The notes under the pieces were generated by a model. That model saw only the letters and a list, made by a program, of their open reading frames with translations. It was not told the origin of the DNA and did no database searches. The translations under genes and the position numbers were made by a program. From Planctomycetota bacterium (GTDB lineage: Bacteria > Planctomycetota > UBA1135 > UBA2386): DNA of 64,000 nucleotides. Position 1 is the first letter of the stretch, and each line of letters begins with the position of its first letter. The stretch lies in the NCBI GenBank assembly GCA_020638655.1, contig JACKIC010000003.1:434001-498000 (forward strand), written 5' to 3'. This document shows positions 1 through 10,754 of this stretch, in pieces.

Positions 1-1746
1 CGGCACGGTCACGCCGAACCCCCAGCCCGCATGGAGCAGCTCGGCGATCGTCGCGCCGAGCAGCACCGCGATCCGCGCGCGTCGCCACGGTGCGAACAGC
101 ACGAACCCCGCCGCCGCGATCGCCAGCAGCGCGCGCCACGCGGTGGTCAGCAGGTGCGCGCGGTTGTCGGCCCACTGCCCGGGCTCCTTGTTGGCGTCGA
201 TGAACGCGATCGCCTGCTCGACGGTGACCGGTGGGGTGCGTTCCTGGCAGGCGACGTAGAGCTCGGCGTTGCCGCGCACGAAGCTCGCTTCGCCTTCGTG
301 GTTGCCGAGCCAGACGAGCGCCACGATCGACATCGCGGCGGCGCCGCCGAGCAGCAGCAGGGCAGGCCAGCGGCGCCCGCCTGCCAGCAGCCGATCGGTG
401 CCCAGCGCGCTGAGCACCACGAGCCCCATCGCGACCACGAACAAGAGGCGCCGCAGGTCGGCAGCGGCGAGGCCGGGCACGAAGCGCGCGAGGCCGAGGA
501 ACGGCTGGTCGGCGTTGGCGAAGCCCAGCGCGAGCAGCGCCGCGGCGGCAAAGAACAGCGCGATCGCGCGCGTCCGTCGTTCGCCGAACGCGAGCAGCGC
601 CAGCGCCAGGGGCGCGGTGCCGATCGCGAACGACGTCTCGACCCAGCTCTGGAACGGGCCCTTGGTGATCGGGTGCAGGGGGTCGTGCAGCAGCACGATC
701 TGGCTCCACGGCATGCGCGTCACGTCGCGCATCGCGTGCTGCGGATCGGGATAGAACACGTCGGCGGACCAGCTCAGCAGGTCGGGCCACAGCGCCGCGA
801 GCGTGTGGTTCCACTCCAGGCCGTTGGCGGCCAGGAACGCCGGGTTGTAGCTCGTGTCGCGCGCCGACACCGCCGAGGCGAGCAGCACCGGCAGCATGTG
901 CGCGCACGACAACAGGCCGCCGAGCGCGAGGCCGAAGCCGACGGGCAGCAGCGCGCGCAGCCGTTCGCGGCGCGGCGGCGCCTCGGGCAGCGGGCGCAGC
1001 GCCAGCAGCGCTGCGAAGCCGACCGTGAGGTAGCTGACCTGCAGGCTGACCACCGCGAAGCCCGACAGCCACGACAGCCCCGTCCACAGCGCCAGCCAGC
1101 CGATCCAGCGCGCGCGCGCCGCGCCGGTGACGCGTTCGCCGACCAGTGCCTGCACCGCGGTCAGCATCGGCCACAGCGACAACGCCGCCGTGAGGATCAC
1201 GTTGTGATGCAGCTTGCACTGCGTCCACAGGCCGAGCACCGCGGTGACGACACCGACCAGCGCGCCTTCCTGGCCGCAGCCGATGCGCCGCAGGAAGACG
1301 TAGGCGAACCAGCCGAACAGCACCTGGTGCAGCAGGTACCACCAGCCGTACCACTGCTCGCCGGGCAGCAGCAGGAGCAGCAGGTTGATCGGTTCGTAGA
1401 CCTGCGCCATCTGCGGCACGAACGGCGCGCCGCCGCCGATGTCGCGGGTCCAGCGCGGCGTCTCGCCGGCGCGCAGGCGGTCGTGCAGCACGCGGTCCCA
1501 GCACAACGACTGCAGATACTTGTCGCCGCCGCTGGTGTTGCCGCGCCGCAGGTCGTGCAGGTCGAGTTCGCCGCGCGCCTCGGCCTGGGCGCGGAACACG
1601 TCGATCTGTTCGGGCGGGTATGGCACCAGCGCGGTGCCCGGCAGCAGCGCGCCCTGCAGGAACAGCACCGAACACAGCGCCGCGAGCAGCAGGGCCACTG
1701 CGTGCTGCCTTGCCGTCGGTGCCGAGGTGCCGCTGGTCACCGCCAC
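1..1746 (-). CDS. Multi-pass membrane protein, YfhO/GT-C-like (partial, runs off the window)
   Basis: The minus-strand frame is open from a GTG at 1746 to base 1 (582 codons), so the C-terminus lies outside the window. It has an N-terminal hydrophobic segment, then a polar loop containing PYPPEQIDVFR and GNTSGGDKYL, then about ten further hydrophobic helices. A DLRRLLFVVAMGLVVLSALG stretch near the 3' part resembles YfhO-type membrane proteins, and the overall layout fits GT-C lipid-sugar transferases or their relatives. A role in adding sugars to envelope lipids or proteins is inferred only from the fold. GTG codons at 1794 and 1740 are alternative starts. It is divergent from the next gene, also a GT-C-like membrane protein, so the 98-bp gap probably holds both promoters. 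Confidence 0.7.
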   Translation of the reverse strand, partial: MAVTSGTSAPTARQHAVALLLAALCSVLFLQGALLPGTALVPYPPEQIDVFRAQAEARGELDLHDLRRGNTSGGDKYLQSLCWDRVLHDRLRAGETPRWTRDIGGGAPFVPQMAQVYEPINLLLLLLPGEQWYGWWYLLHQVLFGWFAYVFLRRIGCGQEGALVGVVTAVLGLWTQCKLHHNVILTAALSLWPMLTAVQALVGERVTGAARARWIGWLALWTGLSWLSGFAVVSLQVSYLTVGFAALLALRPLPEAPPRRERLRALLPVGFGLALGGLLSCAHMLPVLLASAVSARDTSYNPAFLAANGLEWNHTLAALWPDLLSWSADVFYPDPQHAMRDVTRMPWSQIVLLHDPLHPITKGPFQSWVETSFAIGTAPLALALLAFGERRTRAIALFFAAAALLALGFANADQPFLGLARFVPGLAAADLRRLLFVVAMGLVVLSALGTDRLLAGGRRWPALLLLGGAAAMSIVALVWLGNHEGEASFVRGNAELYVACQERTPPVTVEQAIAFIDANKEPGQWADNRAHLLTTAWRALLAIAAAGFVLFAPWRRARIAVLLGATIAELLHAGWGFGVTVP

Positions 1747-1824
1747 ACGATGCAGGGCATCGTGGCGGGAAGCAACGTGGGGGGGCGCCCGCACTGCACT
1801 CTGTCATGGCGCCTGGGCCGCGCC

Positions 1825-1830
1825 TATCCT
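1825..1830 (+). promoter_or_regulatory. -10-like box (TATCCT) close to the start codon
   Basis: TATCCT lies 14 nt before the ATG at 1845, giving a leader of about 8 nt. No good -35 is visible. It is one of several TANNNT boxes at similar short distances in this window. Confidence 0.35.
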
Positions 1831-1844
1831 GCGGCGCCGATCGC

Positions 1845-3194
1845 ATGAGCCGTTCGACTCCATCCACCGCCGCCGCCGCCGCCGATCCGGCGCCGGTGTG
1901 GTCCAACGGCGAACTGATCGTGCTGCTGGCGGTCACCGCTTTCGCCGGCGTGGTGCGCATGTGGCATCTCGAACAGTGGTCGCTGTCGCCGATCGAAGGC
2001 GAGAGTTGGGCGGCAGCGGTGTCGATGCGCGGCGACGGCTGGGAGCCCGTGTCGTCGCTGTCGAGCCGCCTGCTGCAGTTCCTGCTGACCACGGGGTTGC
2101 TGCCGTCGCACGGCGAAGGCTGGCTGCGGCTGCCGTTCGCGTTCGTCGGCATCGTCACCGTGCCCCTGCTCGCGCTGGTCGGCGAGGGGCTGGTCGGGCG
2201 CCGCGCCGCGCTGCTCGCCGCGGCCGTGCTGGCCGTGCATCCCGCGCACGTGCTGTGGAGCCAGAGCATCGGCAGCGCGGGCATCGCCTGCGCGGTCACC
2301 GTGCTCGGCGTCGGCCTGTGCCAGTGGCTGCCGCCGCGCCTGCGCTGGCTGGGTCTGGTGTCGATCGCGGCGGGGTTCGCGACCGCGCCGTGGGCCGGTG
2401 ACGACGGCGCCCTGATCACGGGGTTGCGCCCGGCCCTGCTCGCGGTCGCCGCCGCGGGCGCATGGTCGTGGCGCGAGGCCGGGCGCGCCGCCGCCGGGGC
2501 CCCGCCCGAACGTCGCTTGTTGCCCTGGGTCGCCTTCGTGCCCGTGCTGCTGTTGTCGCTGCTCGGTCTGGTGTGGAACGTCGCCTGGGGCGCGGCCGCC
2601 GCGGCGCTGCCCGCGCTGGTCTGGTTCGCCGGCTACGGCCTGCGCGTCTGGACCCGTCGCCTCTACGAGGCGGTGCTGCGCTGGCAGCCCGACGCCCTGC
2701 CGTGGGCCGCGGCCGTGCCCGCCGGGTTGCTCGGTGCGCTGCTGTTCGCCGACGCCGGCATCGCGACGCTGCTGGGCGCCACCGTGCACGGTGGCCACCG
2801 CGCCGATGCACGCGGCGCCGCGGCGTTCGTGCTGCGCGCCGCGGCGACGGGCGCGAGCGAGGTGCGCGCCGGCGAGCTGCTGCCGAGCCTGGCCTACTAC
2901 CTGCAATCGTCTTCCCTCGAGCTGCAATCGTATTCCCTGGGTTCGGCGCGACCGACGCCGCCGCGCGACGGCGACGCCCCCGTCGCCGGACTGCGGCTGG
3001 TGCCGCTGCCGCTCCCCGGCGTCGACGGGACGGGGGCGGTCGGCGCCGCCGCGCTGGCGCAGTTCTTCGTGCTCACCGCGGGCGAGGTGGCGGTGCGCCC
3101 CGTCGATCCGCACCTCGAACTGCTGCAGGTGTTCGCGCCGCCGCCGGGGCCGCGCGATCGCACCGTGCTGGTGTGGCGCCGGCGCTCCGAGTGA
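1845..3194 (+). CDS. GT-C-type membrane glycosyltransferase-like protein
   Basis: 449 residues. After a short polar N-terminus comes a hydrophobic helix, then a loop with LSPIEGESW at about residues 43-51. That resembles the acidic first extracytoplasmic loop of ArnT/PMT-like glycosyltransferases, which bind the lipid-linked sugar there. About eight to nine hydrophobic segments follow, and a soluble C-terminal tail of roughly 100 residues. ATG 1845 was chosen because the upstream part of the frame is low-complexity and antisense to the divergent gene. The gene ends 6 nt before the convergent xer gene. The substrate is unknown. Confidence 0.65.
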   Translation: MSRSTPSTAAAAADPAPVWSNGELIVLLAVTAFAGVVRMWHLEQWSLSPIEGESWAAAVSMRGDGWEPVSSLSSRLLQFLLTTGLLPSHGEGWLRLPFAFVGIVTVPLLALVGEGLVGRRAALLAAAVLAVHPAHVLWSQSIGSAGIACAVTVLGVGLCQWLPPRLRWLGLVSIAAGFATAPWAGDDGALITGLRPALLAVAAAGAWSWREAGRAAAGAPPERRLLPWVAFVPVLLLSLLGLVWNVAWGAAAAALPALVWFAGYGLRVWTRRLYEAVLRWQPDALPWAAAVPAGLLGALLFADAGIATLLGATVHGGHRADARGAAAFVLRAAATGASEVRAGELLPSLAYYLQSSSLELQSYSLGSARPTPPRDGDAPVAGLRLVPLPLPGVDGTGAVGAAALAQFFVLTAGEVAVRPVDPHLELLQVFAPPPGPRDRTVLVWRRRSE

Positions 3195-3200
3195 GCGCGA

Positions 3201-4091
3201 TCAGCCGCGCGGGTGCAGGCGCCGGTGCACGGCGCGCAGGCGTTCGTGGTCGACGTGCGTGTAGACCTGGGTCGTCTGCAGCGAGCTGTGGCCGAGCATC
3301 TCCTGCACCGAGCGCAGGTCGGCGCCGCCGGCGACGAGGTGGGTCGCGAACGAGTGCCGCAGCGCGTGCGGCGAACACGCGACCTGCAGGCCCGCCGCCA
3401 GCGCCGCGGCCTTGACCACCTGATAGATGCGCACCCGATCGAGCGGCCGGCCGGTGCGCGACAGGAACAGCACGTCGCCGGGATCGACGGCGGCGCGCGC
3501 GCGCAGCTCGGGCCGGACCTCGGTCAGATAGCGCTGCACCGCCTGCAGCGCCGCGTCGGCGATCGGCACCAGGCGCTCCTTGTTGCCCTTGCCGAAGGCG
3601 CGCAGCAGCCGGTGTTCGGTCACCAGGCTGTTGGTCGAGAGGCGCACGACCTCGGTGACGCGGCAGCCGGTCGCGTAGAGCACGTGCAGCAGGGCGCGGT
3701 CGCGCACGCCGAGCGGGTGCTCGTCGCCGGACGCCGCGAGCATGCGGGCGACGGCGTTGCGGCTGAGCACCTTGGGCAGCTTGCGCTCGAGCTTGGGGCC
3801 GAGCAGGCCTTCGCCGACGTCCTCGGGCACCATGCCCTCGGCGAACAGGAAGCGCGTGAAGCCACGGATCGCGGCGGTCGCGCGCGCCACGGACGCCGGC
3901 GCGTGGGTGCGCAGCAGGGCGCTCAGGTGGCGATCGATGGCGTCGCGGTCGGGCAGCTGCTCGCGGCCGGCGAGCAGGCGGTCGAGGTCGCGGCGGTACG
4001 CCATCGCGGTGTGCGGCGAGACCTGCAGTTCGGCGCCGAGGAAGACCAGGAAGTCGGCCAGCGCGGCTTGCGGCGCGGGGTGGGATGGCAT
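3201..4091 (-). CDS. xerD: Tyrosine recombinase XerC/XerD
   Basis: 296 residues, the usual Xer length. The N-terminal SAM-like DNA-binding domain (about residues 5-90) contains the typical SPHTAMAYRRDL. The catalytic domain has the full set: R144 (TGCRVTEV), K168 (GKGNKER), H242 and R245 (SPHALRHSFATHL), H268 (LGHSS) and the nucleophile Y277 (QVYTHV). Xer proteins resolve chromosome dimers at dif with FtsK. XerC and XerD cannot be separated with certainty by eye, and the symbol is the nearest guess. ATG 4091 gives the family length; the open frame continues upstream without family similarity. No dif-like site was recognised here. Confidence 0.88.
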   Translation of the reverse strand: MPSHPAPQAALADFLVFLGAELQVSPHTAMAYRRDLDRLLAGREQLPDRDAIDRHLSALLRTHAPASVARATAAIRGFTRFLFAEGMVPEDVGEGLLGPKLERKLPKVLSRNAVARMLAASGDEHPLGVRDRALLHVLYATGCRVTEVVRLSTNSLVTEHRLLRAFGKGNKERLVPIADAALQAVQRYLTEVRPELRARAAVDPGDVLFLSRTGRPLDRVRIYQVVKAAALAAGLQVACSPHALRHSFATHLVAGGADLRSVQEMLGHSSLQTTQVYTHVDHERLRAVHRRLHPRG

Positions 4092-4181
4092 GGGGGCTTC
4101 AGCGTCGCAGCGTAGGCCAGTCCCGGATTCCCACCGCGCCGAAACCCGCGCCGAAACCGTGCGCGATGAGCCCGACCCGCC

Positions 4182-4210
4182 TTGACCCCCGTGGGGTCCG
4201 TCCGTAATGT
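4182..4210 (+). promoter_or_regulatory. Sigma70-like promoter with palindrome in the -35/spacer region
   Basis: TTGACC (4182-4187), a 17-nt spacer and TAATGT (4205-4210) form a well-spaced vegetative promoter for the dksA-like/lspA pair, with a leader of about 120 nt. A palindrome GACCCC-CGT-GGGGTC (4184-4198) overlaps the -35 and spacer, so it could be an operator. The 248-bp gap between 4092 and 4339 holds nothing else that I can recognise. Confidence 0.6.
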
Positions 4211-4339
4211 CCCCGCCCACTTCCGAGGGGCCGCGACCTGCTGCCCCGTCCGAAGGCACCGGATCGCGGGGCGACCCGCGGCTGCCGAACGAACGGAACG
4301 CTGGACCCGAATCCCAGGCTGCTACCCCTAGCTGATCGC

Positions 4340-4795
4340 ATGCCGAAGCCGACCAAGGCCGAGCTGGCCAAGTATAAAGCATTGTTGGAAATGCAGTTGT
4401 CGACGCTCAAGGGCGATGTGGGGTCGATGCGCGACGAGGCCCTCCGGGCGTCGGAGCAAGACGCTTCGGTCGACCACCTCGCGGACCAGGGCACCGACAA
4501 CTACGACCAGGGCTTCATGCTCGGGCTGATCGAGAACGAAGAGGAGACGATCAAGCTGATCGTCGAGGCCCTCGATCGCATCGCCGACCGCGGCGAGTGG
4601 CCGTTCGGCGCCTGCCCGATGTGCGCCGACGAGCTCGAAGCCCAGAAGAAGGTCAAGGTCGTCAAGAAGGCCAAGGCCGGCGCCAAGGGCGCGCCCGAGG
4701 CGTGGATCCCCAAGGCCCGCCTCGAGTATCTGCCCTGGGCCCGCTACTGCGTGCGGCACCAGGAAGTCGAAGAGCGCAACCGCGAGAGCGCCTAG
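4340..4795 (+). CDS. DksA/TraR-family zinc-finger-type regulator
   Basis: 151 residues. An N-terminal helical hairpin (about 5-80) carries an acidic tip region, DASVDHLADQ at 41-50, comparable to the DxxDxA tip that DksA inserts into the RNA polymerase secondary channel. The zinc-binding part is unusual: C92-x2-C95 is followed by a Lys/Ala-rich insert (about 103-120) and then C137-x2-H140 in place of the usual second CxxC. DksA-family proteins modulate rRNA and stress promoters with ppGpp. It is preceded by a clear sigma70-like promoter and its TAG overlaps the lspA GTG by one base, so the two are cotranscribed. The gene symbol is withheld because the finger is atypical. Confidence 0.75.
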   Translation: MPKPTKAELAKYKALLEMQLSTLKGDVGSMRDEALRASEQDASVDHLADQGTDNYDQGFMLGLIENEEETIKLIVEALDRIADRGEWPFGACPMCADELEAQKKVKVVKKAKAGAKGAPEAWIPKARLEYLPWARYCVRHQEVEERNRESA

Positions 4796-5373
4796 TGTCC
4801 CAGGAGGCTGGGTCCGCTGCGCCCGGATGGGCCGGCAAGTGGTGGTTCTGGCTGCCCTGGCCGCTGCTCGTCGTCCTGGACCTGTGGAGCAAGCACGCGG
4901 TGTTCACCTTCCTGGCGGACACCTACCCGGACATCACCGAAAACCTGCGCAAGCACACGGTGTGGGAGGGCTGGCTCAGCTTCGACCTGGTCGCGTGGGG
5001 CAATCCCGGCACGATCTGGGGGCTGTTCCAGGGCAGCACGATCCCGCTGATGGTGCTGCGTTGCTGCGCCGTGGTCGCCCTGTTCTGGTTCGCGCGCAAC
5101 ACCCGCCCCGCGGCGCGGCTGCAGCAGTTCGTGCTGAGCCTGGTGCTGGCCGGAGCCCTGGGCAACCTCTACGACAACTTCTTCAGGGCCGACCGGACCG
5201 TGCGCGACTTCCTGCGGTTCGAGGGCACCTGGCCCCAGCCCTGGGGCTTCCCCGCGTTCAACGTCGCCGATTCGTGCATCACCGTCGGCGCGATCACCTT
5301 GTTCCTGCTGCTCTGGCGCGAAGACGGCAAGCGCACCGAAGATCGCAAGGCCGAAGGGCCGAAGGTATCCTAG
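4795..5373 (+). CDS. lspA: Lipoprotein signal peptidase (signal peptidase II)
   Basis: 192 residues from GTG 4795, which shares its first base with the upstream stop codon. LspA cleaves the signal peptide of prolipoproteins after lipidation in the inner membrane. Four hydrophobic segments are visible. The catalytic aspartates are in GNLYDN (D127) and FNVADS (D159), with the conserved LDLWSK (29-33) and GNPGTIWGLF (69-78) motifs. Many predicted lipoproteins in the window (for example at 27891, 28346, 43977 and 49143) are its expected substrates. Pairing with a DksA-like gene suggests one operon. Confidence 0.92.
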   Translation: MSQEAGSAAPGWAGKWWFWLPWPLLVVLDLWSKHAVFTFLADTYPDITENLRKHTVWEGWLSFDLVAWGNPGTIWGLFQGSTIPLMVLRCCAVVALFWFARNTRPAARLQQFVLSLVLAGALGNLYDNFFRADRTVRDFLRFEGTWPQPWGFPAFNVADSCITVGAITLFLLLWREDGKRTEDRKAEGPKVS

Positions 5374-5461
5374 AAACCCGGCCGCGCGGTGGTGGTAGGG
5401 TCTCGCACCCGGCGTGCGTGACTGTCGCGGCCACCGGCGGCGTCCCATACTCCACGGGTTC

Positions 5462-5497
5462 TTGGTTCCGCAGTGCTTTTTGGTTCCGCAGTGCTTT
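5462..5497 (+). repeat. Perfect 18-bp tandem duplication spanning the pyrD start
   Basis: The unit TTGGTTCCGCAGTGCTTT occurs at 5462-5479 and again at 5480-5497 without mismatch. Each copy contains a GTG in the pyrD frame (5473 and 5491). Because 18 is a multiple of three, the frame is kept and the protein gains six N-terminal residues if the first GTG is used. Confidence 0.9.
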
Positions 5498-6474
5498 CCA
5501 CGACTCTAGGTCCCCTGTCCCTGCACAACCCGGTGCTCAGCGCCTCGGGCACCTTCGGGTCGGGCTGGGAAGGGCGCCAGTTCAGCGACCTCGGCCGCGT
5601 CGGCGGGCTGGTGTCCAAGACCGTGACGTGCAAGCCGCGCCCCGGCAACCCGCCGCCGCGCATCGTCGAGACGCCGAGCGGCATGCTCAATTCGATCGGC
5701 CTCGAGAACAAGGGCGTCGACTACTTCGTCGCCGAGACGCTGCCGCGCATGCGGCAGATCGCGGCCGACGGCAGGGCCGCACATGGCGCGGCGCCGCGGC
5801 TGGTGATCAACATCGGCGGCGAATCGATCGACGAGTTCGTGCAGCTCGCGGCGCGCTTCTCGGCCGAGGGCGTCGACGCGCTCGAGGTCAACCTGTCCTG
5901 CCCGAACGTGCAGGAGGGCAAGCTGCTGTTCTCGACCGACCCGCGCCTGACCGAGGCCGCGGTGCGCGCGGTCAAGAAGGTTGCCACGGTGCCCGTGTTC
6001 GCCAAGCTGTCGCCCAACGTCACCGACGTGGTGTCGATCGCCAAGGCCGCCGAGCAGGGCGGCGCCGACGGCGTCACCGCGATCAACACGCTGATCGGCA
6101 TGAAGATCGACTGGCGCAAGGGCCGGCCGGTGATCGCGCGCGGCATCGGCGGGCTGTCGGGGCCGGCGATCCGGCCGGTCGCGGTGCGCATGGTCTACGA
6201 GATCGCCCGCGCGGTGCGCATCCCGATCCTCGCCGCGGGCGGCGCGCGCTCGGCCGAGGACGTGCTCGAGTTCGTCTGCGCCGGCGCCAGCGCGGTCGAG
6301 ATCGGCACCGCGATGTTCACCGACCCGGCGCTGATGGTGACCATCGTCGACGACCTGACGCGGCTGCTCACGGCGCATCGAACGTCGATCGCGGCGCTGC
6401 GCGGCACGGCCCAGGCCGGCCAGGACGCGCGCGCCGCCGCGCCGGCCTGCAAACCCGCGGAGGCGACTCGGTGA
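5473..6474 (+). CDS. pyrD: Dihydroorotate dehydrogenase, class 1
   Basis: Oxidises dihydroorotate to orotate, the fourth step of pyrimidine synthesis, using FMN. The 333-residue TIM-barrel shows NPVLSASGTFG near the N-terminus, KTVTCKPRPGNPPPR, the substrate loop SGMLNSIGLENKG, NLSCPNV with the class 1 catalytic cysteine, INTLIG, and the FMN phosphate-binding GGARSAEDVLEFVCAGASAV. Class 1B enzymes work with an iron-sulfur/FAD subunit PyrK; none is present in this window, so the electron acceptor is open. The start is either GTG 5473 or GTG 5491 because the initiation region is duplicated. Its stop overlaps the next gene by 4 nt. Confidence 0.9.
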   Translation: MLFGSAVLSTTLGPLSLHNPVLSASGTFGSGWEGRQFSDLGRVGGLVSKTVTCKPRPGNPPPRIVETPSGMLNSIGLENKGVDYFVAETLPRMRQIAADGRAAHGAAPRLVINIGGESIDEFVQLAARFSAEGVDALEVNLSCPNVQEGKLLFSTDPRLTEAAVRAVKKVATVPVFAKLSPNVTDVVSIAKAAEQGGADGVTAINTLIGMKIDWRKGRPVIARGIGGLSGPAIRPVAVRMVYEIARAVRIPILAAGGARSAEDVLEFVCAGASAVEIGTAMFTDPALMVTIVDDLTRLLTAHRTSIAALRGTAQAGQDARAAAPACKPAEATR

Positions 6475-7307
6475 GGCTGCCGGCGCTGACGAGCGAGATG
6501 GTGCAGCGCGCCATCGCGATCTATCAGCAACACGCCTACGGCATGGGCGGGCGCGCGCCGCGCGCGATCGAGCTGCCGCCGCAGGCCGAAGGGGAGCGAC
6601 TGCTGGCGACGTTCCAGCGCGAGCAGGTCGAGACGGTGCCCGGACACCCCTGCTGTCGCTACAGCCTGCGCCTTGGCAACCGCAACTACCCGTTCATGAA
6701 GCTCCTGCTGCAGGAGCACCTGGTGCCGGGCGAGTTCTACTTCGCGGTCGACACCCACGACCAGCTCGACATCAAGGCCGACTACCCCGACTACGCCGCC
6801 TGGAACGCGCTGCGGCAGTTCAACCGCGAGCTCAAGGTGCGCATCGAAAACGGCTTCGCCGCGGCGGGGCTGGACACCTGCGCGGTCGTGCGCCGGATGC
6901 TGACCGAGAGCTGCGGCGCCGAGGTCGCGGCGCCGTGCCGCGGCCTGGCGCTGATCGTCGACGACGAGGAGGACCTCGCCGCGGCCGTCGAGGCGCTGCT
7001 GCACCGGGCCGGCTTCCGCACCGCCAAGGTGTTCGACGGCAAGGCCGGCGTGCAGGCGGCGCAAGAGCTGCGGCCCGACCTGATCCTGCTCGACTACGAA
7101 CTTCCCGAACTCGACGGCCTCGAGGTGCTGGCGCAGCTGCGCGCCGACCCCACGACCCGGTCGATTCCGGTCCTCCTGAACAGCGCCGGGCGGGTTTCGC
7201 TGGCCGACATCGAGAAGGCCGACGGGTTTCTGGCCAAACCGTATCCCGAGAGCCTGCTCTGCGAGATGATCGACCGGGTCATGCGCAAGCGGCAGGTGAC
7301 CCGATGA
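6471..7307 (+). CDS. Response-regulator-like protein: novel N-terminal domain plus CheY receiver
   Basis: 278 residues from GTG 6471 (GTGA overlap with pyrD). The N-terminal 155 residues match no domain I know; they are rich in conserved-looking aromatics and contain PGHPCCRYSLRLGNRNYP and EFYFAVDTHDQLDIKADYP. Residues from about 159 form a complete receiver: acidic pair in IVDDEED, phosphoacceptor Asp in LLDYELPELDG, and Lys in FLAKP. There is no DNA-binding or enzymatic output domain after the receiver, so the N-terminal domain is probably the output or partner-binding part. The kinase is unknown. Cotranscription with pyrD is likely but not obviously functional. Confidence 0.75.
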   Translation: MRLPALTSEMVQRAIAIYQQHAYGMGGRAPRAIELPPQAEGERLLATFQREQVETVPGHPCCRYSLRLGNRNYPFMKLLLQEHLVPGEFYFAVDTHDQLDIKADYPDYAAWNALRQFNRELKVRIENGFAAAGLDTCAVVRRMLTESCGAEVAAPCRGLALIVDDEEDLAAAVEALLHRAGFRTAKVFDGKAGVQAAQELRPDLILLDYELPELDGLEVLAQLRADPTTRSIPVLLNSAGRVSLADIEKADGFLAKPYPESLLCEMIDRVMRKRQVTR

Positions 7308-7618
7308 ACGACACGCTGCGGGCCACCCCTGCGGGCGCCGGCGGCTGGCGCCACCGCGCCGCCGCGATGGCGACCGCGCTGGTCCTGGCCGTGCTGCTCA
7401 CGGCCGCCGGCGTGCCGGCGTCGGCCTGGCAGGCCAACGCCGCGAGCCACGCGGCGCAGGCCGAGGGCGTCGCGTCGCGTCGCCCGGTGCCGCGGCTGAT
7501 CGTCAGCGGCGCGTCGGCGACGAAGCTGCCGCCGCTGCAGATCGTGCAGGCGCCGCGGCCGGTGCCGCGCGCGCGCAGCATCGTTACCGGCGGCCTGCCG
7601 CCCCCGCGCGCGCCCTGA
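7304..7618 (+). CDS. Small hypothetical protein with one hydrophobic segment
   Basis: 104 residues, starting at an ATGA overlap with the receiver gene. A hydrophobic stretch (about residues 19-42) followed by ASA suggests a signal peptide or single membrane anchor. The rest is Pro/Arg/Ala-rich with no recognisable domain. The overlap makes translation plausible. Function unknown. Confidence 0.5.
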   Translation: MNDTLRATPAGAGGWRHRAAAMATALVLAVLLTAAGVPASAWQANAASHAAQAEGVASRRPVPRLIVSGASATKLPPLQIVQAPRPVPRARSIVTGGLPPPRAP

Positions 7619-7751
7619 GCGGTCGGCGCCGCGCCGCGGCGTTCGCGCGTCCTGGCCACCCCTCGCGACCGGGGGCGGGCCTTCCCTTCACCGGTCGCCG
7701 GGAGCCGTCGCGCTCCCACGCACTCGCATCGCATTCCCCTTTCGTACTGTC

Positions 7752-10753
<3,002 letters not shown>

Positions 10754-10754
<1 letters not shown>

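Noticed and set aside
4092..4382. An N-terminal extension of the Xer recombinase of about 97 residues
   Set aside because: It has no family similarity and overlaps the dksA promoter and 5' region. ATG 4091 gives the normal length.
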